63,582 bases of DNA from an uncultured Clostridia bacterium (GTDB taxonomy: Bacteria; Bacillota; Clostridia; Christensenellales; Borkfalkiaceae): the NCBI GenBank assembly GCA_944346885.1, contig CALVMR010000036.1, positions 1-63,582 of the forward strand, written 5' to 3'. Numbering within the stretch: position 1 is the first letter of the stretch; every line of letters begins with the position of its first letter. This document shows positions 18,340-26,332 of the stretch, piece by piece. A program made the position numbers and the translations under genes. A model generated the notes under the pieces. The model did not search any database, was not told the origin of the DNA, and saw only the letters and a program-made list of their open reading frames with translations.

Positions 18340-20691
18340 ATGGAGAAGCGATTTTCCGCAAAGTACGGCTATACGGCGGCGCTTTTATACTTGGCTCTGT
18401 TTTGCGGCATGTTTCTTTTAAACTTTACGATGCAAAACTTTGAACCGTTTTCGCTCGCCCTGTTGGCGGGAGCGCTGGTATGCGGCATGCATCCCCTGCT
18501 TTCGGCGGGTCTGTACATACTGGCGGGAGGCATTTCTCTGCTGCTTTCCCCCTTCCCCGCCATCGTGTTCGCGGCACAGGGTGTGCTACTCGGCGGCGCG
18601 TTTTTTCTGCTGCGGCGGAGCAAAAAAAGAGCGGGCGCGGCGGCGGCAGTGCTCTTTGCGGCGGCGCTCGTGCCCTATATCCTGCTGTTCGGCAGCTTTG
18701 TGTACGGCGGTTACGTGAAAGCCGCCGTTGTTGCGGCGGTCCTCTTGGCGCTCTGCCTCGTGTTTGCGGGCGCGATGCGCTGCCTGCTGCTGCGCGCGGG
18801 GCGGTGCGCCCTCTCCGCAGAAGAGCCGGTGCTGCTTGCCGCGGCAGGCGCAGCCGTCGGCATCGGGCTGTACAACTGCGCGGGCGGGTATGTGTACGAA
18901 GCGCTCGCCATCCTCCTCATCCTCGGCTGCGTGCGCATTTTCGGCAGCGGCAATGGCGCCTACTGCGCCTTTGCGGCGGCGTTTCCCCCCGTCATCTGCC
19001 GCAGCGCGGAGGCGGGCATGCTGCTGGCGGACGCCGCCGCGCTGTATGTGCTGTACGCCGCGGCGGCGGCTTTTTTGCTGCGCGGCGGAAAGCTGCCTGC
19101 CGCGCTCGGCGTCTTTTTGGCTGCCGTTATCCTGCGCTACTTTTCGGAATTTTACGGCACGCAACCGCCCGCCGAAACCTTTACCGACGCGCATTTTTAC
19201 CTGACCATGCTCGTGCCCTTCCTCCCCTGCCTGCTCTTTGCGCTGCTGCCCGAAAAGCTGTTGAGCGCCCTCGCGCGGCGGGCGAACCTGTATGCGGAAA
19301 AGCCGCTCACGCGGGCGGGGATCAACCGCAGCCGCAGGCGCACCGCCGAACGCCTGTTCGAGATCTCTGCCGCCTTCCGCGAAATCGAGGGCGTGTTTTC
19401 CGAACCGGTGCCGCAAAACGACGGGATCGCCGCCTATTTGTTGGGCGCGGTGCGGGCGGAAGTTTGCACCGCCTGCCCGAACCGGGAACACTGCGACACC
19501 GAAGAAATGCGCGGCGGGCTGGAAAAGCTGATCGCCGTGGGGCTGGTAAAGGGCAAGGTGAACCTCATCGACCTGCCCGCCGCCCCCGCGGCGCACTGCC
19601 GCGACACCGCGGCAATCCTGTTTTCCCTCAACCGCCTGCTCGCCGAATACCGCCGCCACGCCGCCGAGGAAGAGAGCATCCTGCGCAGCCGCATCCTGCT
19701 GGCGCAGCAGGCGCGCGGCGTTGCCGAACTGCTCAAAAACCTAGCCTTGGACCTGAGCGCGCCCGCGGGAGAGCGGGCGGAGACCGAACAGGCGCTCTCC
19801 GCGGCGCTGCGGCGGGCGGGGATCCTGTGCGAAGAGGTGCTCGTATACGGCGAAGAAGCGGAAATCTACCTCGTTTTGAGCAGAGAAAAGGATACCGCCG
19901 CCGTGCAAGCCGTTGCCGAACAGGCGGCGGGCATGCCCCTTTCGCTCGCCTCCAAACAGCCGCTGAGCGCCGACAGGCTCGCCCTCCTCTTCCGCAAACG
20001 CCCTGCCTTTGACGCGGCGTTCGGCGTGGCAAGCGCCACCAAAGAGGGAGAATGCGCCTGCGGGGATACCTATTCGCTGACCCGCATCGACGAGCGCACC
20101 TTTTTGTGCGCGCTTTCGGACGGCATGGGCAGCGGGCAGGAAGCGCGCCGCATCTCCGACAGCGCGCTGACGCTGATCGAAAGTTTTTGCCGCGCGGGGA
20201 TGCCGGGCGACGCCGCGCTCGCCGCGGTAAACGGGCTGTTGGCGGCGGGCAGAGAGGAGACGTTTGCCTGCGTGGACGCCGCCGTCGTCGATCTGGATAC
20301 GGGGCGGGCGGAGATCGTAAAGATCGGCTCCCCCTATTCCTTTTTGCTGCGCGAGGCAAACGTGGAAGTATTGGAGAGCGAAAGCCTGCCGCTCGGCATT
20401 TTAGACAGCGTGCACCCGACCACGCTCACGCGCACCCTCGGCGAAGGCGATATGCTCGTATTGATCAGCGACGGCGTGGGCGCGGCGTTCGGGTCCGGCA
20501 CGGACGCGGCGGAAGAGCTGGGCGCGCTGCAACAGGCGAACCCGCAGGCGCTGGCGGAGGAGCTGCTTGCGCGCGCGCTTTCCCGCACGGGGCGGGCGGA
20601 AGACGACATGACCGTAGTGGCGATCCGCCTCTGCCCCGGCGGCGCGCAAAGCGCGCAGGAGACGCCCGCCGCGGGCGGCGACTGCGGATAA
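18340..20691 (+). CDS. spoIIE: Stage II sporulation protein E (membrane-bound PP2C phosphatase)
   Basis: Serine phosphatase that dephosphorylates SpoIIAA and so activates SigF in the forespore. The 783-residue protein has about ten N-terminal membrane segments (residues about 10-310), a middle regulatory region, and a C-terminal PP2C/SpoIIE domain (about 565-770). The domain shows CGDTY, ALSDGMGSGQEA, VLISDGV and AEDDMTVVAIRL metal-binding motifs. I chose ATG 18340 because GGAGGG stands seven bases upstream; the longer open frame is arginine-rich without an SD. Length is close to Bacillus SpoIIE. It is monocistronic and converges on a small membrane-protein gene. Confidence 0.95.
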   Translation: MEKRFSAKYGYTAALLYLALFCGMFLLNFTMQNFEPFSLALLAGALVCGMHPLLSAGLYILAGGISLLLSPFPAIVFAAQGVLLGGAFFLLRRSKKRAGAAAAVLFAAALVPYILLFGSFVYGGYVKAAVVAAVLLALCLVFAGAMRCLLLRAGRCALSAEEPVLLAAAGAAVGIGLYNCAGGYVYEALAILLILGCVRIFGSGNGAYCAFAAAFPPVICRSAEAGMLLADAAALYVLYAAAAAFLLRGGKLPAALGVFLAAVILRYFSEFYGTQPPAETFTDAHFYLTMLVPFLPCLLFALLPEKLLSALARRANLYAEKPLTRAGINRSRRRTAERLFEISAAFREIEGVFSEPVPQNDGIAAYLLGAVRAEVCTACPNREHCDTEEMRGGLEKLIAVGLVKGKVNLIDLPAAPAAHCRDTAAILFSLNRLLAEYRRHAAEEESILRSRILLAQQARGVAELLKNLALDLSAPAGERAETEQALSAALRRAGILCEEVLVYGEEAEIYLVLSREKDTAAVQAVAEQAAGMPLSLASKQPLSADRLALLFRKRPAFDAAFGVASATKEGECACGDTYSLTRIDERTFLCALSDGMGSGQEARRISDSALTLIESFCRAGMPGDAALAAVNGLLAAGREETFACVDAAVVDLDTGRAEIVKIGSPYSFLLREANVEVLESESLPLGILDSVHPTTLTRTLGEGDMLVLISDGVGAAFGSGTDAAEELGALQQANPQALAEELLARALSRTGRAEDDMTVVAIRLCPGGAQSAQETPAAGGDCG

Positions 20692-20730
20692 AGCCGAAAC
20701 AAACGGGCAAATGCAAAAACACGCGGAAAC

Positions 20731-20764
20731 GGGCGGGCGCAAAATGCGCCCGCCCGCCCCTTTG
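20731..20764. terminator. Hairpin between spoIIE and the converging gene
   Basis: GGGCGGGCGCA (20731-20741) pairs with TGCGCCCGCCC (20745-20755), followed by a C-rich then TTT stretch. It probably ends spoIIE transcripts. Confidence 0.6.
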
Positions 20765-20796
20765 CGGACATTCCGCACCGCGGCAGCGTTTGCGGC

Positions 20797-21300
20797 TTAC
20801 TGCTTTCCGTCAAAAAGTTCCAGCGTGCGCCGCAGCAGCGGATAGTAGGTATCCGCCGCGTCGCCGACGTACACGGCGAGCAATTCTTTTGCCTTTTGCT
20901 CGTCCTGCCCGACGGTGGCGGCAAGCTCTTCCGCCTGTTGCGCGGAGAGCGGATACCCCGCCAAAATGCTCTGCACGCACGCCGCTTTGACGCTTACCGT
21001 CTGCTCTTTCCCCGTCAAACGGGAGACGACGACCTGCACCGCGGCGGCAAACGCGCCGCAGGTAAGCCCTTCGCCCAGCGCGCTCTCCGCCGCGGCGTCG
21101 CACACGCCGAAAAGCACCAAACGGTACGCCGTGTACAGCACCGCGCCCAAAAGGAACGGAAGCAGAGCCAGCAGCTTTTCCCCCGCCTTTTTGAGCAGCG
21201 TTTTTTTGAGCAAAAGAGTGATCCCCCACGCCGCGGCGCCGAACAGCAATACGTCTGCATTGAACTGCCGAAGATACGAAAACACCCCGATGAGATCCAT
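20797..21300 (-). CDS. Hypothetical small membrane protein
   Basis: A 167-residue protein not recognised as a family member. Residues about 15-31 and 40-58 are hydrophobic helices separated by a lysine-rich loop, with a third weaker hydrophobic stretch near 75-90. The C-terminal half is a charged helical domain (AQQAEELAATVGQDEQKAKE, then YYPLLRRTLELF). I chose ATG 21300 with GGAGG upstream; the longer frame lacks an SD. It lies between spoIIE and the ger operon, divergent from the latter, which hints at a sporulation role but proves nothing. Confidence 0.65.
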   Translation of the reverse strand: MDLIGVFSYLRQFNADVLLFGAAAWGITLLLKKTLLKKAGEKLLALLPFLLGAVLYTAYRLVLFGVCDAAAESALGEGLTCGAFAAAVQVVVSRLTGKEQTVSVKAACVQSILAGYPLSAQQAEELAATVGQDEQKAKELLAVYVGDAADTYYPLLRRTLELFDGKQ

Positions 21301-21434
21301 ACCGATTCCTCCGAGATTTTCCCGCCGCATCTTCATTGTACCATACGCGCGGCGCAAAAGAAAGGGTGCCTGCCGATTTTTTGCGGCAAGCGGCATGCCT
21401 TATAAAAAACGGAAAAGCTGCGCATGCTTGTGGC

Positions 21435-22910
21435 GTGAAAAAACAACAGCAACCGTTCGGCACGGACGCGGAACAAAACGCGGCGGCGCTCAAAGCGCTG
21501 CTCCCCGCGGAGGACGTGCTCGTTTACACCTTTTGCACGGCGGACGGCACGCCCTGTACCGCCGTGTATACAGACGGCATCACCGATAAAGAGCTTTTGG
21601 GCGACCTTGCGGCAAGGCCGCTCGCCGCCGCGGCGGCGCCGCGCACCCGCGAAGAGGCGAAGCAGCGCCTCCTCTTCCCCGAAACAAAGGACGCAAACGA
21701 CTGCGCGGCGGCGGCGGAAGAGGTGCTGGCGGGCAACCCCGCCCTCTTTATCGGCGGCATTGCGGGCGCGATCGTGCTCGGCACAAAAAAAATTTCCGTA
21801 CGCGCCGTTGCCGAACCGCAGACGGCGATCACCGTAAAAGGCCCGCGCGAAGGCTTTATCGAAGACATAAAGACCAATATGGGGCTGGTGCGGCGGCGGA
21901 TCAAATCTCCCGCGCTGCGGCTGGACGGCTGCCGCGCGGGCAAATACAGCGGAACGGATATCCGCGTGGTGTATTTGGAGGGCATTGCCGACCGAAAAAC
22001 CGTGCAACAGATCAAAGACCGCATCGCCGCCGTGCAGATCGACGGCGTGCCCGATTCTTCGTACATTGCGCGCTTCCTCGCCGAAAAGCCGTACTCCCTC
22101 TTCAAACAGACGGGAACGACCGAAAAACCGGATATCTTTTGCGCAAAACTGCTCGAAGGGCGGATAGGCGTGCTGGTAGACGGGTCTCCCATCGCCTTAA
22201 CGCTGCCCTATCTGCTCGTGGAGGACTTTCAAAGCGCGCAAGACTACTTTGTTTCCCCCTACCGCGCCACGCTCAGCCGCCTGCTGCGCCTGCTGGCGGT
22301 GCTGCTGTCTCTGTACCTGCCCGCCTTTTATGTGGCGGCGCAGCTGTTCAAACTGCAACTGCTCCCCTTTGCGCTGCTGCTCACCGTTTCGGGCGGCATC
22401 CAAGGGATCCCGCTTTCGCCCAGCTTGGAACTCTTTTTCCTGCTCGCCGTGTTGGAGATCCTCATCGAAGCGAGCGTGCGCATGCCCAAATACGTGGCGC
22501 TCGCCCTTTCGGTGATCGGCGCGCTCGTGCTGGGCGACACCGCCGTCAAAGCGGGGCTGGTCTCTTCGCCCGCCATCATCATCGTGGCGATGAGCGGCAT
22601 TGCGGCTTACACCGTGCCGGACCTGACGGGCACCCTTTCGGTGATGCGGCTGGCGTTCGTGGTGGTGGCGGGCAGCATCGGCACCTACGGCATTTTGCTC
22701 TTGACGGCGTTTTTGCTCTATTATCTGCTCACCTCCGACGGATACGGCGCGCCCCTTTTGGCGCCCTTTTCCCCGCTGGTACGGCGAGACTTGAAAGACA
22801 GCCTACTCAAAGCCGATCTCTTCGCCCTGGACCGCCGCCCCGCCGTGCTGCGAAGCAAAAACAAAACGCGGCTCAAAGCCGCAAAAAGGGAGGAACAACG
22901 CCATGGATAA
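21435..22910 (+). CDS. Spore germination protein, GerA (A subunit) family
   Basis: A subunit of a GerA-type germinant receptor in the inner spore membrane. About 491 residues: an N-terminal soluble domain (about 1-245) containing the family stretch TVKGPREGFIEDIKTNMGLVR, then membrane helices with LSRLLRLLAVLLSLYLPAFYVA, ILIEASVRMPK and GDTAVKAGLVSSPAIIIVA, all classic GerA motifs. The start is uncertain: GTG 21435 matches where homology seems to begin but has no strong SD, and the frame stays open back to an ATG at 21336. It overlaps the B-subunit gene by 8 nt. The germinant cannot be predicted. Confidence 0.92.
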   Translation: MKKQQQPFGTDAEQNAAALKALLPAEDVLVYTFCTADGTPCTAVYTDGITDKELLGDLAARPLAAAAAPRTREEAKQRLLFPETKDANDCAAAAEEVLAGNPALFIGGIAGAIVLGTKKISVRAVAEPQTAITVKGPREGFIEDIKTNMGLVRRRIKSPALRLDGCRAGKYSGTDIRVVYLEGIADRKTVQQIKDRIAAVQIDGVPDSSYIARFLAEKPYSLFKQTGTTEKPDIFCAKLLEGRIGVLVDGSPIALTLPYLLVEDFQSAQDYFVSPYRATLSRLLRLLAVLLSLYLPAFYVAAQLFKLQLLPFALLLTVSGGIQGIPLSPSLELFFLLAVLEILIEASVRMPKYVALALSVIGALVLGDTAVKAGLVSSPAIIIVAMSGIAAYTVPDLTGTLSVMRLAFVVVAGSIGTYGILLLTAFLLYYLLTSDGYGAPLLAPFSPLVRRDLKDSLLKADLFALDRRPAVLRSKNKTRLKAAKREEQRHG

Positions 22911-24072
22911 ACTGAAACTGCGGCAGATCTGCTTCCTCTTTGCGGCGGTGCTGCCCGCCGCAAAGCTGCTCATCTACCCCTCCACCCTCTCCTATTACGC
23001 AAAAAACGACCTGCTGCTCTCCGCCGCGCTCAATTTTTTGCTCGAAGGGGCGGTCATCGCGCTGGTGATGCTGTTGGCGCAAAAGACCCGCGGCACCTTT
23101 TTTTCGCTGCTGCAAAACACCTTCGGGCAAGCCGCCGCGCGCGCCGTATACCTGCTTTTGGCGCTGTTTTTGCTTGCCTCCGCCGTTTTGCCCATGCTCG
23201 AACAAAAAAATTTTGTGACGCAGGTCCTGTATGAAAACGTGCCGTCCGTGCTCTCCTTTATCCCCTTTTTTGCCGTGTGCGCCTTCGCCTGCACCAAGGG
23301 GCTGAAAGCGCTGGGCAGGATCGCAGACATTGCGCTGCCCGTGTTTGCCGTTTCCGTTGCCGTGCTGCTGCTCCTTGCGGCGCCGCACGCCGACCTCGGC
23401 GCATTGCAGCCGCCCGGCGCGGCGGGCGCGCGCGGCATTTTCACCGGCACGCTGTTTTCGCTGCCGTGGTACACGGAATGCCTCTTCCCCCTGCTGCTGC
23501 TCGGCCATTTCGACCACGAACGGGGCGCCGCATGGAAAGTGCTGCTCTCCTTTGCGGCGGGCGCGGGGGCGGTGCTGCTCTTCCTCGCCCTCTTTTACGG
23601 CATCTTTGCCGAGCTTACCATCCTCACGCAGTACCCGCTTGCGCACATCGCCAAGTATACGACCGTTTTTACCACGCTGGGCAGAGCGGATTTTTTGTTC
23701 ATCTTTGCGGTGGCGCTGGTCTGCATTTTCTGCCTGTGCATCCCCTTGCAGCTGTGCGTACACTGCGTGCGCGAAGCCTTCCCCTCCGTTCCGCCCGCCG
23801 CCCCCGCCGTTGCGGTAAGCGCCGTGCTGCTTATCCTCTCCGTACTGCTCAATTATTCCTTTAACGCGGTGCAAACGCTGTGCATGCGGTACGCCTTCCC
23901 CGCCTATCTGCTGTTTGCCTATGCGCTGCCCGCTTTGAGCCTGCTGCTGCACAAAACGCCGCCGCAAGCCAAGGCGCGGCAAAACGGGCGCAGACGCAAA
24001 AAAAACAGCGAAGCGGCGGCGCTTCGGCAGGCACGCCGCCGAGAAAAAAGGCGGAGCAAGGAGCTCTTATGA
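22903..24072 (+). CDS. Spore germination protein, GerAB (B subunit) family
   Basis: Permease-like B subunit of the germinant receptor, of the amino acid/polyamine transporter fold. The 389-residue protein has ten predicted helices and begins with MDKLKLRQICFLFAAVLPA, as GerAB proteins do. The unusual C-terminus is a long basic tail (about 350-389, rich in Arg/Lys) after the last helix. Its ATG follows GGAGG and overlaps the A-subunit gene by 8 nt; its stop overlaps the C-subunit start by 4 nt, so the three subunits are translationally coupled and probably made in fixed ratio. Confidence 0.93.
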   Translation: MDKLKLRQICFLFAAVLPAAKLLIYPSTLSYYAKNDLLLSAALNFLLEGAVIALVMLLAQKTRGTFFSLLQNTFGQAAARAVYLLLALFLLASAVLPMLEQKNFVTQVLYENVPSVLSFIPFFAVCAFACTKGLKALGRIADIALPVFAVSVAVLLLLAAPHADLGALQPPGAAGARGIFTGTLFSLPWYTECLFPLLLLGHFDHERGAAWKVLLSFAAGAGAVLLFLALFYGIFAELTILTQYPLAHIAKYTTVFTTLGRADFLFIFAVALVCIFCLCIPLQLCVHCVREAFPSVPPAAPAVAVSAVLLILSVLLNYSFNAVQTLCMRYAFPAYLLFAYALPALSLLLHKTPPQAKARQNGRRRKKNSEAAALRQARRREKRRSKELL

Positions 24073-25262
24073 AAAAACTTTTAACGTGGGCGCTGCTCGT
24101 GGCGGCGGGCGCATTGGTCCTGCTCTTTTTCTCCAACGATTTCGGGCTGATCGACATCCAAAAAACGGCGATCGTGGCGGCGATCGGCATCGACGCTTCC
24201 GCCGAACAAGAGGGGCAATGGAGCGTGACGGCGCAGATCGCCGTGCCGGATTCCGGCGCGGGAAAGGCAAGCAACGTGACCATCCCCGCCGCCGAAACGG
24301 TGGGCGCGGGCATTGCGGAAGTCAACCGCAAAACGGGATGGTACCCGACGCTCGTGCACTGCCGCCTCATCCTGCTGGGCGAAGAGGTCGCAAAAGAGGA
24401 CGTGTTTGAAGTGTTGGGCTACTTTTTGCGCAGCGAATATGTGGAAGATTCTTGCCTGGTGGCGGTTTGCGCGGGCACGGCGCAAGAGACGCTCGGCGCC
24501 GCTTCGCCCGTCGGGGAGCTGACGGCGCTTGCCATCACAAAAGTGCTCTCCTCCGAGGCGCAGAAAACGGGGCTGGTGTGCGTGACCAACTTGCAAAACT
24601 TTGCCAAAGGATATTATTCGCGCGCCAAAAGCGGCTATCTGCCCCTCCTTTCGCTCAAAAAAGAGGCGGAGGGCGAAGGCGCTTCGGGCGGGGGTTCTTC
24701 CGGCGGCGAACAGGGCGGCGGGCAGAGCGGCGAAAAAAAGACGGCAGATGTTTTTGACGCCTCCGAAACGGTGCTGTTTTACAAGGGGAAACGCGCGGCG
24801 GTGCTTTCCCCTGCCGAAACGCTCGCCTTTAACCTTGCCGTAACGGCGACCGACTTTGCTTTCGGCGAAGTGCAGGCGGAGGAAAACGGCGCACCCGCCA
24901 CATACAGCCTGAAAATGAAGGTCACAAAAAAAGCGCGGTCTCTTTCTCTAAAAGAAGATACGCCCGTGCTCACCTTTCACATCCGCGCCAATGCGCAGGT
25001 GGCGGATACGAGCGGCGCCTCCGCCCTAGATGCGGTGGCAAGAAAGGCGATCGTACCCGAACCCGTGCTGCGCGCCGCCGAACGAGAATTGGAAAAGCAG
25101 CTTACCGCCGTGTTGGAAAAAGCCGCCGAAAGCGGCTGCGACCTGTTCGGGATGAAACAGGCGCTGCTGCGCAGCCGCCCGCAAGACTACGACGCATTGG
25201 CGCCGACTTTGCTGCAAACCGCGCGCGCCGTATACGACATCCGCTTCGGCACCCTGCATTAA
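24069..25262 (+). CDS. Spore germination protein, GerAC (C subunit) family, no lipobox cysteine
   Basis: C subunit of the germinant receptor. The 397-residue protein shows the family opening IDIQKTAIVAAIGID, TVGAGIAEVNRKTG and the C-terminal domain ending ARAVYDIRFGTLH. GerAC proteins are usually lipoproteins with a cysteine just before this opening. Here the N-terminal hydrophobic segment (about 4-22) runs into FFSNDFGLID with no cysteine, so it is probably held by an uncleaved helix. A low-complexity Gly/Ser-rich linker sits at about 198-215. ATG 24069 has AAGGAG upstream and overlaps the B-subunit stop. No clear terminator follows. Confidence 0.9.
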   Translation: MKKLLTWALLVAAGALVLLFFSNDFGLIDIQKTAIVAAIGIDASAEQEGQWSVTAQIAVPDSGAGKASNVTIPAAETVGAGIAEVNRKTGWYPTLVHCRLILLGEEVAKEDVFEVLGYFLRSEYVEDSCLVAVCAGTAQETLGAASPVGELTALAITKVLSSEAQKTGLVCVTNLQNFAKGYYSRAKSGYLPLLSLKKEAEGEGASGGGSSGGEQGGGQSGEKKTADVFDASETVLFYKGKRAAVLSPAETLAFNLAVTATDFAFGEVQAEENGAPATYSLKMKVTKKARSLSLKEDTPVLTFHIRANAQVADTSGASALDAVARKAIVPEPVLRAAERELEKQLTAVLEKAAESGCDLFGMKQALLRSRPQDYDALAPTLLQTARAVYDIRFGTLH

Positions 25263-25264
25263 AA

Positions 25265-25440
25265 GGGAAGCCGCGCGCGCCATGTTTTGAACAAAGACAG
25301 AGCGCATGCTCCGCGGCGGGCGGCGCGGAACAGAACGCAAGCCGCCGCAGGTCGGCGCAGAGCAGAACGCACGCCGTTTTATAGGTCGGCGCAGAACAGA
25401 GCGCATATCTTATTTTGAACGAAGCCAAAGCGCATGCCGC
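25265..25440. repeat. Degenerate tandem repeat array, about 33-bp period
   Basis: About four imperfect copies share GGCGCAGARCAGARCGCA-like cores at about 25290, 25322, 25354 and 25387. It follows gerAC directly. Open frames on both strands across it are repeat translations with no ribosome site, so I do not call a gene. Confidence 0.7.
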
Positions 25441-25474
25441 CTTGCCTTGGCTGTCGGCGCGCAACACGGCGGCG

Positions 25475-25622
25475 GGCAGATTTTTATTAGGAAAACCCCG
25501 CCGCGGCAAGAGCGGGCAGATCTTTCGCAAAAAACCGCAGCCGAGGCAAAAAGGGCAACTATTACAAAAGCCCCACAGCGGCAGAAAAGGCAAGTTTTTG
25601 CAAAGGAAAAGCCCGCCGCGCC
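25475..25622. repeat. Degenerate tandem repeat array, about 39-bp period
   Basis: Four units begin at about 25475, 25514, 25553 and 25589. Each starts with GGCA, contains an A/T tract, then a CCGC-rich segment. The last unit forms half of the hairpin that ends the minus-strand RNA. Confidence 0.65.
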
Positions 25623-25645
25623 ATACGGCGCCGCGGGCGGTTTGA
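25608..25645 (-). terminator. Terminator of the minus-strand RNA unit
   Basis: On the minus strand a long GC stem (CCGCCCGCGGCGCC with GGCGCGGCGGG, loop GTAT) is followed by TTTTCC. It closes the unit started by the promoter at 26106-26133. Confidence 0.65.
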
Positions 25646-25678
25646 TTTGATTTTATTATTCAGTTGTGAGAGATCTCG

Positions 25679-25753
25679 CTAAGGTGCCTGCCCGTGTTCC
25701 CCATAATCGGTACGGATGCCGCTCAGCTTGCGCATTGCCGCGGCGCCCGCCAT
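25679..25753 (-). CDS. Possible 24-residue peptide ORF
   Basis: Open frame from ATG 25753 to TAG, peptide rich in Ala and Gly at the start then charged (MRKLSGIRTDYGEHGQAP). There is no clear ribosome site; it lies in the +1 frame relative to the preceding tiny ORF and might be reached by frameshift. Low confidence. Confidence 0.25.
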   Translation of the reverse strand: MAGAAAMRKLSGIRTDYGEHGQAP

Positions 25754-25766
25754 GTACGGGCTCTGC

Positions 25767-25799
25767 CTATTTCTTGATCTCCTTTTTCAATGAGTACAT
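25767..25799 (-). CDS. Tiny ORF with strong ribosome site (10 residues)
   Basis: ATG 25799 stands seven bases after AGGAGGG and encodes MYSLKKEIKK then TAG. The strong SD suggests ribosomes load here. It may be a leader peptide or a bioactive short peptide; no homologue can be judged at this length. Confidence 0.45.
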   Translation of the reverse strand: MYSLKKEIKK

Positions 25800-25814
25800 T
25801 GGAGTGCCCTCCTG

Positions 25815-25850
25815 TTAAGCAAGCTTCCGCAAAAAATCGGACTTGAACAT
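25815..25850 (-). CDS. Tiny ORF (11 residues)
   Basis: ATG 25850 lies seven bases after GAGG and encodes MFKSDFLRKLA then TAA, amphipathic and basic. The stop is followed at once by the SD of the next tiny ORF, so they could be translated in series. Confidence 0.4.
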   Translation of the reverse strand: MFKSDFLRKLA

Positions 25851-26105
25851 AACAGTACCTCGCTTGCCGTCTGTGCCGCCTGCCCGTTGTTCCGCTGCGA
25901 ATTTCGGAACCCGTGTACGTTTTACGGGCAAACGCCTCCGCGTGGAGCCCTCTCCACCTGTTCCGTCCCCTTGCGAAAGTATTCCGTGTGCACTTACCGG
26001 TGGAAACCCGCGCAAACCGTTGGGGGAAGGCGCCTGCGGCGCTTTCGGCTTTTGTTGTACCGAGAGGAGATTGCTTTCCTGCCGATTTCCCCTCTTCTTG
26101 CCTTT

Positions 26106-26133
26106 ATTATACCACAAATTTTTACGCTGTCAA
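26106..26133 (-). promoter_or_regulatory. Strong promoter of the minus-strand RNA unit
   Basis: On the minus strand TTGACA (26133-26128), 16 nt, TATAAT (26111-26106). Transcription should start near 26099. Confidence 0.8.
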
Positions 26134-26284
26134 GGGGGTTTTTGAAAATTTTTTGAAAATTTTTAAACTTTTTTGAAATTGCCTTTCAAACAAAAAAAGA
26201 CCGTGCGGCGCCCCCGATAAAGGGGAAGCGAAGCGCGCGCGGTGCGTGCGGCGCCGCTCCAAAAAGGCCGTGCGGCGCCGCCGC

Positions 26285-26326
26285 AAAACAGTGCGGGCGC
26301 GCAGTATTGCGCGCCCGCACTGTTTT
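26285..26326. terminator. Bidirectional terminator after the lipoprotein gene
   Basis: Perfect 19-bp inverted repeat with a four-base loop, flanked by A4 and T4. It sits seven bases beyond the stop of the minus-strand lipoprotein gene. Three copies of CGTGCGGCGCC lie just to its left (about 26200-26278). Confidence 0.9.
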
Positions 26327-26332
26327 ATTGCC

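Larger units (their letters stand above)
25608..26099 (-). ncRNA. Candidate structured RNA or small-peptide transcript, about 490 nt
   Basis: The unit is bounded by a strong promoter and a terminator and holds no ordinary gene. Its 5' part folds into several hairpins visible by eye: AGAGGGGA with TCTCCTCT near the 5' end, TGGAG/CTCCA at about 25943-25958, CCCGT/ACGGG at about 25910-25930, and GTTCCG/CGGAAC at about 25889-25911. Two tiny ORFs with ribosome sites follow (25815-25850 and 25767-25799), then a third open stretch. It matches no RNA family I recognise: RNase P, SRP RNA, tmRNA and T-box signatures are absent. It may be a regulatory RNA, a peptide-encoding mRNA or an attenuated remnant. 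Confidence 0.55.

Noticed and set aside
25306..25650. A 114-codon plus-strand frame in the repeat region
   Set aside because: It is a translation of the degenerate repeats with no ribosome site; period is not consistently a multiple of three.
25608..26099. RNase P RNA, SRP RNA, tmRNA or 6S RNA
   Set aside because: The conserved cores of RNase P (GGAAAGTCCGGGCTCC-like), the SRP tetraloop region and the tmRNA ends were looked for and not found; a 6S-like long open hairpin was not evident, though a covariance search is needed.
25815..26117. A 100-codon minus-strand frame across the candidate RNA
   Set aside because: Its ATG lies upstream of the predicted transcript start, overlapping the -10 region, it has no ribosome site, and the sequence is better explained by hairpins; only its last 11 codons have a plausible SD.
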